A DNA stretch of 64,000 nt, taken from NCBI GenBank assembly GCA_023417475.1, contig JAEZFP010000067.1, forward strand, positions 1 to 64,000, given 5' to 3'. Shown here one piece after another: positions 25,863 through 34,600 of this stretch. Below the pieces are notes generated by a model. That model was given only the letters and a program-made list of their open reading frames with translations, was not told the origin of the DNA and did no database searches. How positions within the stretch are numbered: position 1 is the stretch's first letter; each line of letters begins with the position of its first letter. Origin of the DNA: Bacillota bacterium. Its GTDB lineage: Bacteria > Bacillota > UBA4882 > UBA8346. The translations under genes and the position numbers were made by a program.

Positions 25863-26768
25863 ATGATGAGTGGGAAAAAAATTACCGGTTTGATCGCAGT
25901 TTTGTTCCTTTTGGTGACCTTAATCGCCAATACGTTAAGTTTTGCCGCGCCAAGCGCTCCCATCCGGGTTGGTTCCAAAAATTTCACCGAATCGCTGGTT
26001 TTAGGGGAAATTTACGCCGTCGCGTTGGAAAATAACGGGTATAAGGTTGAACGCAAACTGAATATTGCCAGTTCAGTGGTACACTCGGCCATCGTCGGCA
26101 AAGAAATTGATCTATACCCGGAATATACCGGGACCGGACTGCTGGCGATCTTAAAACACGAGTTAGTCACTGACCCGCAAAAGGTCTATGCCATTGTGAA
26201 ATCCGAGTATTTGAAGAAGTTTGACATCGTCTGGTTGAATTACGCGGCGGCCAACGACAGCCAGGGGTTGGTCATCAACCGGAGCGTTGCCGAGAAACTG
26301 GGCATCAAAACCCTCTCCGACCTGCAAAAAAACGCCGGTCAAATCCGTTTCGCTTCCCAAGGCGAATTTGACATCCGTGAGGATGGGCTGCCGGCATTGG
26401 AAAAAGTCTACGGCAAATTCAACTTCAAATCCAAGGCGGTCTTCGACAACTCCCTCAAATACGACGTGCTCGCCAACGGCAAAGCCGACTTGGCGGTCGC
26501 CTATACCACGGAAGGCAACTTGGTCGATCGACGTTTCCTGGTCTTAGTTGACGACAAACACGTTTGGCCGCCTTATAACATCGCTCCAGTGATCCGGAAA
26601 GCCGTTTTGGACCAAAATCCGAAACTGGCGGCGCTCCTCGATAAAGTCACCGCAACGATTGATAACGAAAAAATTATCAGGCTCAATGCCGAAATCGATG
26701 TGAAGAAACGGGAATACACCGATGTCGCCAAAGCGTATTACGCTTCGATTAAAGCGAAACTTAAGTAA
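25863..26768 (+). CDS. Osmolyte-binding protein, OpuCC/ProX-like
   Basis: A 301-residue OpuAC-family binding protein. The mature N-terminus IRVGSKNFTESLVLGEIYA is diagnostic, and the aromatic-cage neighbourhood includes YPEYTGTGLLA. The signal peptide ends LSFAA|PSAP, a signal-peptidase-I type with no lipobox Cys, whereas OpuCC of Bacillus is a lipoprotein. This again suggests a true periplasm. AGGAGGAG precedes two adjacent ATG codons (25863, 25866). It lies 24 nt after the first permease. Confidence 0.9.
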   Translation: MMSGKKITGLIAVLFLLVTLIANTLSFAAPSAPIRVGSKNFTESLVLGEIYAVALENNGYKVERKLNIASSVVHSAIVGKEIDLYPEYTGTGLLAILKHELVTDPQKVYAIVKSEYLKKFDIVWLNYAAANDSQGLVINRSVAEKLGIKTLSDLQKNAGQIRFASQGEFDIREDGLPALEKVYGKFNFKSKAVFDNSLKYDVLANGKADLAVAYTTEGNLVDRRFLVLVDDKHVWPPYNIAPVIRKAVLDQNPKLAALLDKVTATIDNEKIIRLNAEIDVKKREYTDVAKAYYASIKAKLK

Positions 26769-26818
26769 GCGCTGCCGTCCAGCGGCGGCTATCGCTATAT
26801 TACGAGAGGAACTTGACC

Positions 26819-27598
26819 ATGGGCGTTGCGGTTGAATTTCAATCCATTAACAAACGGTTTCCGAAGGCAAATTATGCCGCGGTTTCGGAAGTGAGTTTAG
26901 CAGTTGACGAAGGCGAGATTGTTACGATCTTAGGTACTTCCGGGTGCGGAAAAACGACTTTGCTGAAAATGGTCAATCGTTTATATGAACCGGACAGCGG
27001 CCAAATTCGCTTTTTTGGCGAACCGATTACCCAATTAGACCCGGTGCAATTGCGCCGGAGAATCGGGTATGTCATTCAGCAAGTCGGTCTGTTTCCCCAC
27101 ATGACCATCGCCGAAAACATCGCCACGGTTCCCAAAATACTGGGCTGGAGCAAACCGCAAATCGACGCGCGGGTTTCCGAGCTGTTAGCCTTGGTGGAGT
27201 TAGAGCCAAGCGAGTTCAAACCGCGTTATCCCGCGCAACTTTCCGGCGGACAACAACAACGGGTCGGTCTCGCCCGGGCTCTGGCGGCCGACCCCGAACT
27301 GCTGTTGATGGATGAGCCGTTTGGCGCGATTGACGCCATTACCCGGATCAATCTCCAAAACGAGCTGCTGCGGATCCAAGCGAAGTTTCATAAAACCATT
27401 TTGTTTGTCACCCACGACATCGGCGAAGCGTTCAAACTAGGGAACCGGATCTTGATTATGGATCAAGGCCGGGTCCAACAATTCGCCGCCCCAACTGAAA
27501 TCCGGGCCAATCCGGCCAACGAATTTGTAACGCGATTGGTGAATTCCGTTGCCGAACAACGTCTAGCCTGGGATTTGGAAAATGGAGGCCGTGGTTGA
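26819..27598 (+). CDS. Osmolyte ABC transporter ATPase, OpuCA-like (no CBS domains)
   Basis: About 259 residues. Walker A is LGTSGCGKTTLLK, the signature LSGGQQQRVGLARAL, Walker B LLMDEPFGAID, then the switch His in LFVTHDIGEA. It stops after the nucleotide-binding domain, whereas many OpuCA/ProV proteins carry C-terminal CBS domains that sense ionic strength, so gating may differ here. ATG 26819 suits the AGAGGA site better than the TTG 6 nt earlier. Its stop overlaps the start of the second permease (TGATG). Confidence 0.9.
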   Translation: MGVAVEFQSINKRFPKANYAAVSEVSLAVDEGEIVTILGTSGCGKTTLLKMVNRLYEPDSGQIRFFGEPITQLDPVQLRRRIGYVIQQVGLFPHMTIAENIATVPKILGWSKPQIDARVSELLALVELEPSEFKPRYPAQLSGGQQQRVGLARALAADPELLLMDEPFGAIDAITRINLQNELLRIQAKFHKTILFVTHDIGEAFKLGNRILIMDQGRVQQFAAPTEIRANPANEFVTRLVNSVAEQRLAWDLENGGRG

Positions 27599-28233
27599 TG
27601 TTGGACTTTTTGTTTCGCTATCCGGGGAAACTGGCAACGGCCTTACTGGAACATTTGGGGATCGTGGGCATTACCATGATGCTCTCGATCCTCCTGGCGA
27701 TTTTGATCGCCGGTTTCATTATGCGGTTCCGGCTGGCCTCCCAAGTTACCGTCAGTATTTTCGGGGTGATCTATTCCATTCCCAGTATGGCCTTGTTCGC
27801 CCTGTTAATCCCCTTTTCCGGACTCGGCGCCAAAACCGCTATTTTGGTCTTGGTGGTTTATAATCAGTTTATTTTGGTACGGAATATTATCGCGGGGTTT
27901 GAAGGAGTCAATCCGGCTGTTGTTGAGGCCGCCGCCGGCATGGGCATGTCGGCTTGGCAATCCTTTTGGCAGGTTCGGTTTCCCCTGGCCAGTCCGGTAA
28001 TTATTGCCGGAATCCGGATCGCCGTCGTTTCGACCATCGGAATTGCCACGATTGCCGCCACGATTAATGCCGGCGGTTTGGGAGCGATCTTATTCGACGG
28101 CCTGCGCACCCATAACAACGCTAAGTTGTGGTGGGGAACGATCCTGGCCTCTTTGCTCGCCATCGTGGCCAATCAATTGCTGTCGCTGCTGGAGAAGGCG
28201 ACAAATCAAAAACTTCAAGGAAAAAAGGGTTGA
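27598..28233 (+). CDS. Osmolyte ABC transporter permease, OpuCD-like
   Basis: A 211-residue permease, homologous to the first gene of the operon, with the conserved VEAAAGMGMSAWQSFWQVRFP loop shortened here to AAGMGMSAWQSFWQV and the following GIRIAVVSTIGIATIAATI. ATG 27598 overlaps the ATPase stop by one base and lies 9 nt after GGAGG; a TTG 3 nt earlier is possible. It completes a heterodimeric membrane pore. Downstream is the dispersed repeat at 28309. Confidence 0.9.
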   Translation: MLDFLFRYPGKLATALLEHLGIVGITMMLSILLAILIAGFIMRFRLASQVTVSIFGVIYSIPSMALFALLIPFSGLGAKTAILVLVVYNQFILVRNIIAGFEGVNPAVVEAAAGMGMSAWQSFWQVRFPLASPVIIAGIRIAVVSTIGIATIAATINAGGLGAILFDGLRTHNNAKLWWGTILASLLAIVANQLLSLLEKATNQKLQGKKG

Positions 28234-28308
28234 ATAGATCGCAAAGGGATGAAAATTGGGGCGCGACTCACCCCCTTTCGACAGCGAATGCTTGATCCAA
28301 CTTTTTAC

Positions 28309-28426
28309 AATCCCCCTCTCTTTTGAATGACAGCCGGTTCGAAGCGGTGGAAGAGAGGGGGGCCATGGGATATTTTCCTCAAAAGCTAACAATTTGGAAC
28401 AAGCGAAGGCTATTTCTAGGTAGTCC
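28309..28426. repeat. Dispersed ~119-bp repeat, copy B
   Basis: Near-identical to 1-119. The long hairpin is kept, with one extra G in the right arm and a few changes in the distal half. It sits 19 bp from the 3' end of the methyltransferase gene, in a convergent gap. Confidence 0.9.
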
Positions 28427-28444
28427 ATTAGCAGAGGGATCCGC

Positions 28445-29584
28445 TCAATTGCCGAGCTCATCCGCAATCCCTTTAATAAACCGCAATTTATCCCATTGCT
28501 CCGCTTCGGTCAAAATATTGCCTTCCTCGGTCGAGGCAAAACCGCATTGAGGGCTTAAGCAGATCCGGTCGAGCGAAAGATATTGCGCGGCTTCCTTGAT
28601 CCGGTCCAAGATGACCGCTTTGTCCTCAAGCGCGCCGGTTTTTGACGAAAACAACCCCAATACCACCGACTTATTCGCCGGCACGTGACGCAGGGGTTCA
28701 AAACCGCCGGCCCGCTCGGTATCAAACTCCAGATAAAAAGCGCTCACATTGGCCCGGGCCAAAAGCGTCTCCGCCACCGGTTGATAGCCGCCCGAAGTTG
28801 CCCAGGTGGAATGGTAGTTGCCCCGGCAGACATGAGTGGTGACCGTCAAATCGGCAGGCAGACCGGCCAAGGCGTCGTTGTTCAAACGCAGATACAACTC
28901 TTGCAGGGCCTGGACATCATAACCGTTTCCCGCCATGGTCGACCAGAATTTTTGATCGCAAAGCATGCCCCAGGTGCAATCGTCAAGTTGAAGATTGCGG
29001 CAGCCCAATTGATAGAAGGCCAGCATCGCCCGGTGATAAGCGGCCGAGATATCCCGGTACAGCTCTTCCCGGTCGGGATAATATTTGGCGATTTCCTTTG
29101 CGTTTTCACCACGCACCAACTCCGCGTAAAACTGGGCCGGCGCCGGCAGGGTCTGCCGCACCACCACATCATCCCCGGCAATATCGCGCAAAAACTGGTA
29201 ATGGGCTAAAAACGGATGACCGGAAAAACCAATCTTGCCCGCCAGCCGCGCCGAATCGGGCCGGGTCTCTTCGCCGTGGAAAAAATAGCCGTGTTCCAAC
29301 GCGACATGTTCGACGCCGTCAAATCCCCAGAAAAAGTCGAGATGCCAATAACTGCGGCGAAACTCGCCGTCGGTAACCGCTTTCAACCCCACTTCCTTCT
29401 GTTTGGCGACCAGCGCTGTAATCTCCCGGTCCTCAACTGCCGCGAGCTCGGCCTGGGTAATGGCACCCGCCGCAAATTGAGCCCGGGTGTCTTTTAGCGC
29501 CGCGGGGCGCAGAAAACTGCCGACAATCTCGTAACGAAACGGAACGGTCGCCCGGTTCCGGGTTTTGGTCAATGAAACACTCAT
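28445..29584 (-). CDS. MetE C-terminal-like methyltransferase (YxjG/YxjH family)
   Basis: A 379-residue protein resembling the C-terminal catalytic half of cobalamin-independent methionine synthase. The start FRYEIVGSFLRP and AVTDGEFRRSYWHLDFFWG match the YxjG/YxjH group. Zinc ligands expected in this fold appear as HVCRGN and the late SPQCGFAS; LQLDDCTWG gives the substrate-site Asp. It probably transfers a methyl group from a methyl donor to homocysteine or a related thiol; these short proteins lack the MetE N-terminal domain, and the donor is uncertain. ATG 29584 lies after AGGAGG; a longer frame is rejected. It lies downstream of a LysR gene on the same strand, a common control for methionine genes. 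Confidence 0.86.
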   Translation of the reverse strand: MSVSLTKTRNRATVPFRYEIVGSFLRPAALKDTRAQFAAGAITQAELAAVEDREITALVAKQKEVGLKAVTDGEFRRSYWHLDFFWGFDGVEHVALEHGYFFHGEETRPDSARLAGKIGFSGHPFLAHYQFLRDIAGDDVVVRQTLPAPAQFYAELVRGENAKEIAKYYPDREELYRDISAAYHRAMLAFYQLGCRNLQLDDCTWGMLCDQKFWSTMAGNGYDVQALQELYLRLNNDALAGLPADLTVTTHVCRGNYHSTWATSGGYQPVAETLLARANVSAFYLEFDTERAGGFEPLRHVPANKSVVLGLFSSKTGALEDKAVILDRIKEAAQYLSLDRICLSPQCGFASTEEGNILTEAEQWDKLRFIKGIADELGN

Positions 29585-29752
29585 CAGATGATTCCTCCTA
29601 TCTGCGGCTTGCAAACCGCCGCCGTTTCACCCCGTCCGCCTTCCAATGCTGGCGCGCCTGCGGAGTCGGGGATGAACGACGCTTTGATAGCTGAATCATA
29701 TCACGAATCACCGATATAGTATAATTCGAATTGACAACGGTTGGTTATCGGT

Positions 29753-30679
29753 TTAGCCTATATCGACTTGCGGCACATCCTTTACGGCCTTTTGCAGTTC
29801 CTGCACGAACAACTCGGCCAGTTTCGAAAGGGTAACCTTTTTATGGGCGATCCAGCCGACGGTAATGGTCTCCTCCACCCGTAACGGAACGGCGACGATG
29901 CCCTCGCCATTCAGATCGGCGCTGATGACGCCGGTGGAAATGGTATACCCGTTCAAACCGATCATCAAGTTAAAAATGGTCGCCCGGTCGGAAACATGGA
30001 TGCTTTTGCAATGCGGCAAGGTGCTTAATATCTCTTCCGAATAATAAAAGGAGTTATATTCGCCCTGTTCAAACGATAGACACGGATAATCCTCCAGATC
30101 GTCGATGGTCACATCGTCCTGCCGCGCCAGGGGGTTGGCCGAGCTGACAAAGATGTGCGGCTTGGCCACAAACAAGGGGTGAAACTCCAAGCCGTTTTGC
30201 CGGATGATCTGACCCAACACTTTCGCATTGAATTCATTGACATACAATACGCCGATTTCGCTGCGGAGATTACGCACGTCTTCCAATATCTCATAGGTGC
30301 GGGTATCACGGAAGGTGAATTCATACTCGGCGGTTTCGAACTGCCGCACCAGGTTGACGAAGGCGTTGACCACAAAAGCGTAATGTTGCGTGGAAATAGC
30401 GAAGTGTTGCCGGGCCGGCTTGGCGTTGAGATACCGTTGCTCCATCAAATCGGCCTGTTCGACGATTTGGCGCGCATATCCTAAAAATTCCGCGCCGCCC
30501 GCCGACAGCGCCACGCCTTTGTTGGTACGCAGAAAGATCTCAAACCCGATCTCCGCCTCCAACTCCCGCAATGCGCCGGACAAACTGGGTTGAGTGATAA
30601 ACAAGCGCTTGGCGGCCTCGTTGATTGAGCCGCTGTTGACAATTTCGATAATATAACGCAACTTTTGAATGGTGATCAT
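29753..30679 (-). CDS. LysR-family transcriptional regulator
   Basis: A 308-residue LysR protein. The winged helix-turn-helix is at the N-terminus (LRYIIEIVNSGSINEAAKRL; TQPSLSGALRELEAEIG), and the periplasmic-binding-like effector domain starts near residue 90 (FAISTQHYAFVVNAFVNLV). CysB/MetR-type regulators have this plan. It starts at ATG after GGGAG. The 168-nt gap to the methyltransferase start contains an ATTCGAAT palindrome and TATAGTATA on the plus strand, possible LysR sites. It probably regulates the downstream methyltransferase; the effector is unknown. Confidence 0.9.
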   Translation of the reverse strand: MITIQKLRYIIEIVNSGSINEAAKRLFITQPSLSGALRELEAEIGFEIFLRTNKGVALSAGGAEFLGYARQIVEQADLMEQRYLNAKPARQHFAISTQHYAFVVNAFVNLVRQFETAEYEFTFRDTRTYEILEDVRNLRSEIGVLYVNEFNAKVLGQIIRQNGLEFHPLFVAKPHIFVSSANPLARQDDVTIDDLEDYPCLSFEQGEYNSFYYSEEILSTLPHCKSIHVSDRATIFNLMIGLNGYTISTGVISADLNGEGIVAVPLRVEETITVGWIAHKKVTLSKLAELFVQELQKAVKDVPQVDIG

Positions 30680-30740
30680 GGCAATCGCTCCCGGTGTTTT
30701 ACTCTTAACCCTATTATAACAGGAGCCCCTTTGAATCGCA

Positions 30741-30774
30741 GCAAAAAAGCCTTCCGGTGTTTACCGGAAGGCTT
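30741..30774 (-). terminator. Terminator of the tRNA pair
   Basis: On the minus strand AAGCCTTCCGGT and ACCGGAAGGCTT form a perfect 12-bp stem with a 4-nt loop, followed by TTTT. It lies 12 nt beyond the 3' end of tRNA-Lys. Confidence 0.92.
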
Positions 30775-30785
30775 GTCATTGCAAA

Positions 30786-30861
<76 letters not shown>

Positions 30862-30924
30862 AGGGTGTTAATCCAACTTCTTAGGGTGTAAAACCGATTA
30901 ATTAGGGTCTACTTTAAAAGTTAC

Positions 30925-31051
30925 CGATATTTTGAAAAACTTTTATTTTAAAAAACTTTCGTAAGAAAGTTTTCAAAAATCGTTGGATATCGATATTTTG
31001 AAAACTTTTATTTTAAAAAACTTTCGTAAGAAAGTTTTCAAAAATCGTTGG
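30925..31051. repeat. Tandem duplication between tRNA genes
   Basis: Copy 1 is 30925-30986 and copy 2 is 30991-31051, differing mainly by one A. Each holds a stem AAAACTTTC-GTAA-GAAAGTTTT. The second copy ends at the tRNA-Met 3' end (shared GTTGG), so the duplication may have spread from there. The stems could act in processing or partial termination between the two tRNAs. Confidence 0.9.
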
Positions 31052-31125
31052 TGGCGGTGACTGGGATCGAACCAGTGACACTGCGGGTATGAACCGCATG
31101 CTCGTACCAACTGAGCTACACCGCC
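31049..31125 (-). tRNA. tRNA-Met-type (anticodon CAT)
   Basis: A 77-nt cloverleaf with encoded CCA: acceptor GGCGGTG/CACCGCC, D-arm AGCTCAGTTGGTACGAGC, anticodon stem TGCGG/CCGCA, loop TTCATAC, T-arm GGTTCGATCCC. The paired first base and the lack of three G-C pairs in the anticodon stem argue against initiator tRNA. It could be elongator Met or the CAT tRNA-Ile modified by TilS. Confidence 0.95.
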
Positions 31126-31210
31126 ACGAACTGAACGCATAGAGTATTATATTATAAACCGGCGTTTAAATCAATAGGTCTAACGCTAGTTTTTTATGGA
31201 AAATCGCAAC

Positions 31211-31945
31211 TCACGTTCCAAAATCGGCGTCGGAAGGTTCGACAACCGTTGCTTCAAGTTGCTTGACTGTTTTAGGCTTATGAAAAAACCAGCAGGCCAT
31301 GCCGGCGAGTACCGCGATTAACAAGACGATCAAGCTGATATTGAGCAGATTTACCTGATGGGCGGAGACTTGGACCGGATTGGTTTGACCCGGTACCAGC
31401 TGCCATTCCAAGGTTTTGCCATCGGGCGAGACGACAACGGCGTTATGCTTGTCCGGTTTCACCGGCAAGGTCATGACAAATTTGAACTTCATGCTCCCCA
31501 CGATCGAATTGGCCAACTCGGCGTCGGCCCCGGCGCTTTTCATGCTGGTTAAGTCGACTACGCTGTCAAATTGATATTGAGTGGTTAAGAAACCCCGTTC
31601 CATCCGCAAAGCCGGGCGCTGATCGGCGCCGCGCCTGAATAGATTGATATTATTGGTGGACTTCTCTTTCAAGACATCGGCGACCTGTTTGAAATGTTTG
31701 GTGGCTACCACGCCGACTGTTTGCCCTTCATCAAATACTTTAACATCATAACCTTGCGCTTTAAATTGTTCTTCCATCCTGCCCAAGCCGTTCATCATCC
31801 CGGCGATGGACTGCGGCAATGCGACCCGTTGTTCCAAGTCGGCGCTGCCGTTGGCGTTAATGGTCAAATGCGTGCGAATATCGGCGCAGCCGGATAAAAA
31901 GATCAGGCCGGTAATGACGAAAGCGATTAGCCAAAGCTTCTTCAA
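31211..31945 (-). CDS. Membrane-anchored lipoprotein, LppM/DUF3153-like
   Basis: A 244-residue lipoprotein. A lipobox, FLSG|C at Cys20, gives N-terminal lipidation. A beta-rich domain beginning ADIRTHLTINANGSADLEQR is typical of the LppM/DUF3153 group. A C-terminal membrane span, LLNISLIVLLIAVLAGMACW, precedes a charged tail. It starts at TTG after GGTGGGG. The role of the family is not established. It is a single gene, divergent from the antiporter gene. This lipobox shows that the host does make lipoproteins, so the missing lipobox in the transporter binding proteins is not a general absence. Confidence 0.75.
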   Translation of the reverse strand: MKKLWLIAFVITGLIFLSGCADIRTHLTINANGSADLEQRVALPQSIAGMMNGLGRMEEQFKAQGYDVKVFDEGQTVGVVATKHFKQVADVLKEKSTNNINLFRRGADQRPALRMERGFLTTQYQFDSVVDLTSMKSAGADAELANSIVGSMKFKFVMTLPVKPDKHNAVVVSPDGKTLEWQLVPGQTNPVQVSAHQVNLLNISLIVLLIAVLAGMACWFFHKPKTVKQLEATVVEPSDADFGT

Positions 31946-32160
31946 TTAGAATCCCCACCCTTTTGACAAAATTCCAAAAACAGCTGTCTTGCTTTCCTAA
32001 GTATTAAACGTCGCCGGCCATTTCCCTCTTTTTGTTAAATCAATAATTCGGGCATCCTTTTGCCATCCATCCGACTTATTATCCCTAAAACGATTGCAAA
32101 GACTACTAGTGGCAATTATTTGTTTTTAGCAGTAGGAAATAGGAAGAATGGAGTGTCCGT

Positions 32161-34440
32161 ATGCATATACCAGCGCTGATCACCGATTTGGCTTTAATGC
32201 TTTTGGTCGCAGGGGCTATGACGCTCTTGTTTAAAAAGCTCCGGCAACCGCTGGTTTTAGGTTATATCATTGCCGGCTTTTTCGTAAGCCCTTATTTTAC
32301 CCTTTTCCCCGACGTAACCGATATGGCAAGCATCAAAACCTGGAGCGAAATCGGTATCATTGTTTTAATGTTTTCGCTGGGGTTGGAGTTTAATCTGCAT
32401 AAACTGGCTTCCGTCGGTAGCACGGCAATCATCACCGCGATCACGGAATTGGTTTTCATGCTTCTGGTCGGTTTTGGCTGTGGCCGATTGATGGGATGGA
32501 CCACGATGAACAGTATTTTCCTCGGCGGGATGCTTTCCATGTCCTCAACCACGATTATTATCAAAGCTTTTGATGACTTAAAGCTAAAAGGAGCGAAATA
32601 TACGGAACTCGTCTTTGGCGCACTGATCATTGAAGATATCGCCGGCATCTTTATGATGGTGGTGCTGTCGACAGTTGCCGTTAGCCAGGGGATCTCCGGC
32701 GGCGAATTGGCCGGCAGCCTGCTCAAAATGGTCTTTTACTTAGCGTTCTGGCTCCTGCTGGGCATCTATTTGTTACCGACCTTCCTCAAAAAAACGGAAA
32801 AACTGATGAATGACGAGACCCTTTTAATTGTATCTTTGGGAATTTGCTTAGGAATGGTGCTGCTGGCTAATTATCTAGGGTTTTCTACCGCTTTGGGCGC
32901 TTTTTTAGCAGGCTCCTTATTGGCAGGTACCATCCATGCGGAAAAGATTGAGCATATCAATAAGCCCATCAAAGACCTTTTTGGGGCCGTCTTCTTCATC
33001 TCCGTGGGCATGATGGTCAATCCGGCCCTCATTGGCCAATTTGCGGGTCCGATTGTCGTGATTACGATCACCGTTATTATCGGCAAAGCCATCTTTTCCA
33101 CTCTGGGTGTTCTATTTTCCGGACAGTCTTTAAAAACAGCGATATTATGCGGGTTTTCCCTGGCTCAAATTGGCGAATTTTCGTTTATCATTGCGTCTTT
33201 AGGCATATCCTTAGGGGTGATCAGCGATTATATCTACCCGATTGTGGTTTCGGTTTCCGTTATTACCACCTTTACCACGCCATTTGTAATTCGTTCCGCG
33301 GAAAGGGCTTATGCTCTTTTAAATCTGCGCCTTCCACAAAAGCTCTCCAATTATCTGAACCGTTATACCTCGGAGGACCGATCCGCAACAGAGCAGGATA
33401 GTGATTGGAGCGCTTTTATCAAAAAGTATTTCTCCCGCTTGACGCTTTATGTCATCATCATCCTCGGTATTATTTTCGGCGGAACTTCGTTTTTAAGACC
33501 TTTCCTCGCCACGCATCTGAAAGCGACACTCGCTACCTTCCTCACATCATTCATCACGCTTCTTGCCATGGCTCCGTTCCTGAGACAGTGCCTATTTCCA
33601 AGGAACGAGTTCTTTATCCCGCTTTGGTTTAAAAGCAGAACCAACCGCTTACCTTTGATCGTATTGAATGGCTTTCGGCTCGCCGTCAGCATTTCCCTCG
33701 TCGTGCTGCCGATTCGTATCATGTACGCTTTCCCCAGGTTTTATATTTTACTGGCTGCGGTAGCGCTGGTCTTTTTTATTATCCGTTCCGATTGGTTGAT
33801 CGCCCCTTACCTAAAAATTGAAGCGCGGTTCCTCGCTAATTTTAATGAAAGGAAATTACAGGAAAGAAAAGAATCAGGGATCGACCACAGCTGGCTGGAT
33901 GAACGGATCTATGTGAGCAGAATCGATTTCGATCATGAGTCCCCTGCTTTGAATAAACTTCTGGCCCAATTATTGGGAACCAAGCGTTCCGGTCTAAAAA
34001 TAATCAAGATTATTCGCAACCGTAAGCATATTAATGTCCCTGAAAGAACTGAAAAGTTCCTGTTGGGAGACGTTATTTTCATTGCCGGCCGAATCAGCGA
34101 GTTGGCTAATCTGGATATTATCAGAAATAATTTGACCAAAAAAGCAGCCGGGGACTTGCTGACGCTGCGCGATTTTATTAAGCACCAAGAACAATACGCC
34201 GAAGCCGATCAACTGCTTTGCTATGCCGTAACCGTTGAAAAAGGTTCCAAACTGGCAGGCGTCAGTATCAAAGATTCAAAAATTAAAAGTGACTGGGGCG
34301 GAATCTTGCTCGGGTTGGAAAGGGAGCTTTATCCCATTATGTTTCCCAATATCAATATGCGCATCCAGGAAAGCGACTTACTTTGGATTCTGGGCGCGCA
34401 AAAAATGGCGGGCAAATTGGCAAAAGTCAACTTGCTGTAA
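32161..34440 (+). CDS. CPA2 cation:proton antiporter with TrkA-C domain (KefB-like)
   Basis: A 759-residue membrane protein. The N-terminal Na_H_exchanger domain (about 1-390) has some 12 spans, including FLGGMLSMSSTTIIIKAF and LGFSTALGAFLAGSLLAGT. A second hydrophobic region follows (about 425-560), then a cytoplasmic regulatory part with two RCK-C/TrkA-C-like units (HINVPERTEKFLLGDVIFIAG; KGSKLAGVSIKDSKI near the end). The Rossmann RCK-N domain seen in KefB/KefC seems absent. It probably exchanges K+ or Na+ for protons. It starts at ATG 32161 after GGAG. A single gene, more A/T-rich in codon use than its neighbours. Confidence 0.88.
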   Translation: MHIPALITDLALMLLVAGAMTLLFKKLRQPLVLGYIIAGFFVSPYFTLFPDVTDMASIKTWSEIGIIVLMFSLGLEFNLHKLASVGSTAIITAITELVFMLLVGFGCGRLMGWTTMNSIFLGGMLSMSSTTIIIKAFDDLKLKGAKYTELVFGALIIEDIAGIFMMVVLSTVAVSQGISGGELAGSLLKMVFYLAFWLLLGIYLLPTFLKKTEKLMNDETLLIVSLGICLGMVLLANYLGFSTALGAFLAGSLLAGTIHAEKIEHINKPIKDLFGAVFFISVGMMVNPALIGQFAGPIVVITITVIIGKAIFSTLGVLFSGQSLKTAILCGFSLAQIGEFSFIIASLGISLGVISDYIYPIVVSVSVITTFTTPFVIRSAERAYALLNLRLPQKLSNYLNRYTSEDRSATEQDSDWSAFIKKYFSRLTLYVIIILGIIFGGTSFLRPFLATHLKATLATFLTSFITLLAMAPFLRQCLFPRNEFFIPLWFKSRTNRLPLIVLNGFRLAVSISLVVLPIRIMYAFPRFYILLAAVALVFFIIRSDWLIAPYLKIEARFLANFNERKLQERKESGIDHSWLDERIYVSRIDFDHESPALNKLLAQLLGTKRSGLKIIKIIRNRKHINVPERTEKFLLGDVIFIAGRISELANLDIIRNNLTKKAAGDLLTLRDFIKHQEQYAEADQLLCYAVTVEKGSKLAGVSIKDSKIKSDWGGILLGLERELYPIMFPNINMRIQESDLLWILGAQKMAGKLAKVNLL

Positions 34441-34502
34441 TATGGATAATATTTTCACCAGCCAAAGAATCCCTGTAACCATCTCCGTCACAGGGTGTTC
34501 AA

Positions 34503-34553
34503 CTGTGATTCAATCCGGAATCACAGCGGCGCAAGGTTCCCTCCGCGAGAACC
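34503..34553. other. Two-hairpin leader in front of array 2
   Basis: CTGTGATT (34503-34510) pairs with AATCACAG (34519-34526); GGTTC (34535-34539) pairs with GAACC (34549-34553). A diverged copy with the same two stems is at about 36288-36338. It lies just after the antiporter gene and could be its 3' end or part of a mobile repeat. Confidence 0.55.
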
Positions 34554-34600
34554 GTTTTGGATGGGTCAAGGTTGGCGGCTTACACAAATTTTCGACACTG

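Noticed and set aside
29585..29752. S-box or other riboswitch before the methyltransferase
   Set aside because: The gap is short and none of the conserved SAM-riboswitch words is present; a LysR gene is the likelier control.
31049..31125. Initiator tRNA-fMet
   Set aside because: The first base pairs normally with position 72 and the anticodon stem lacks three consecutive G-C pairs.
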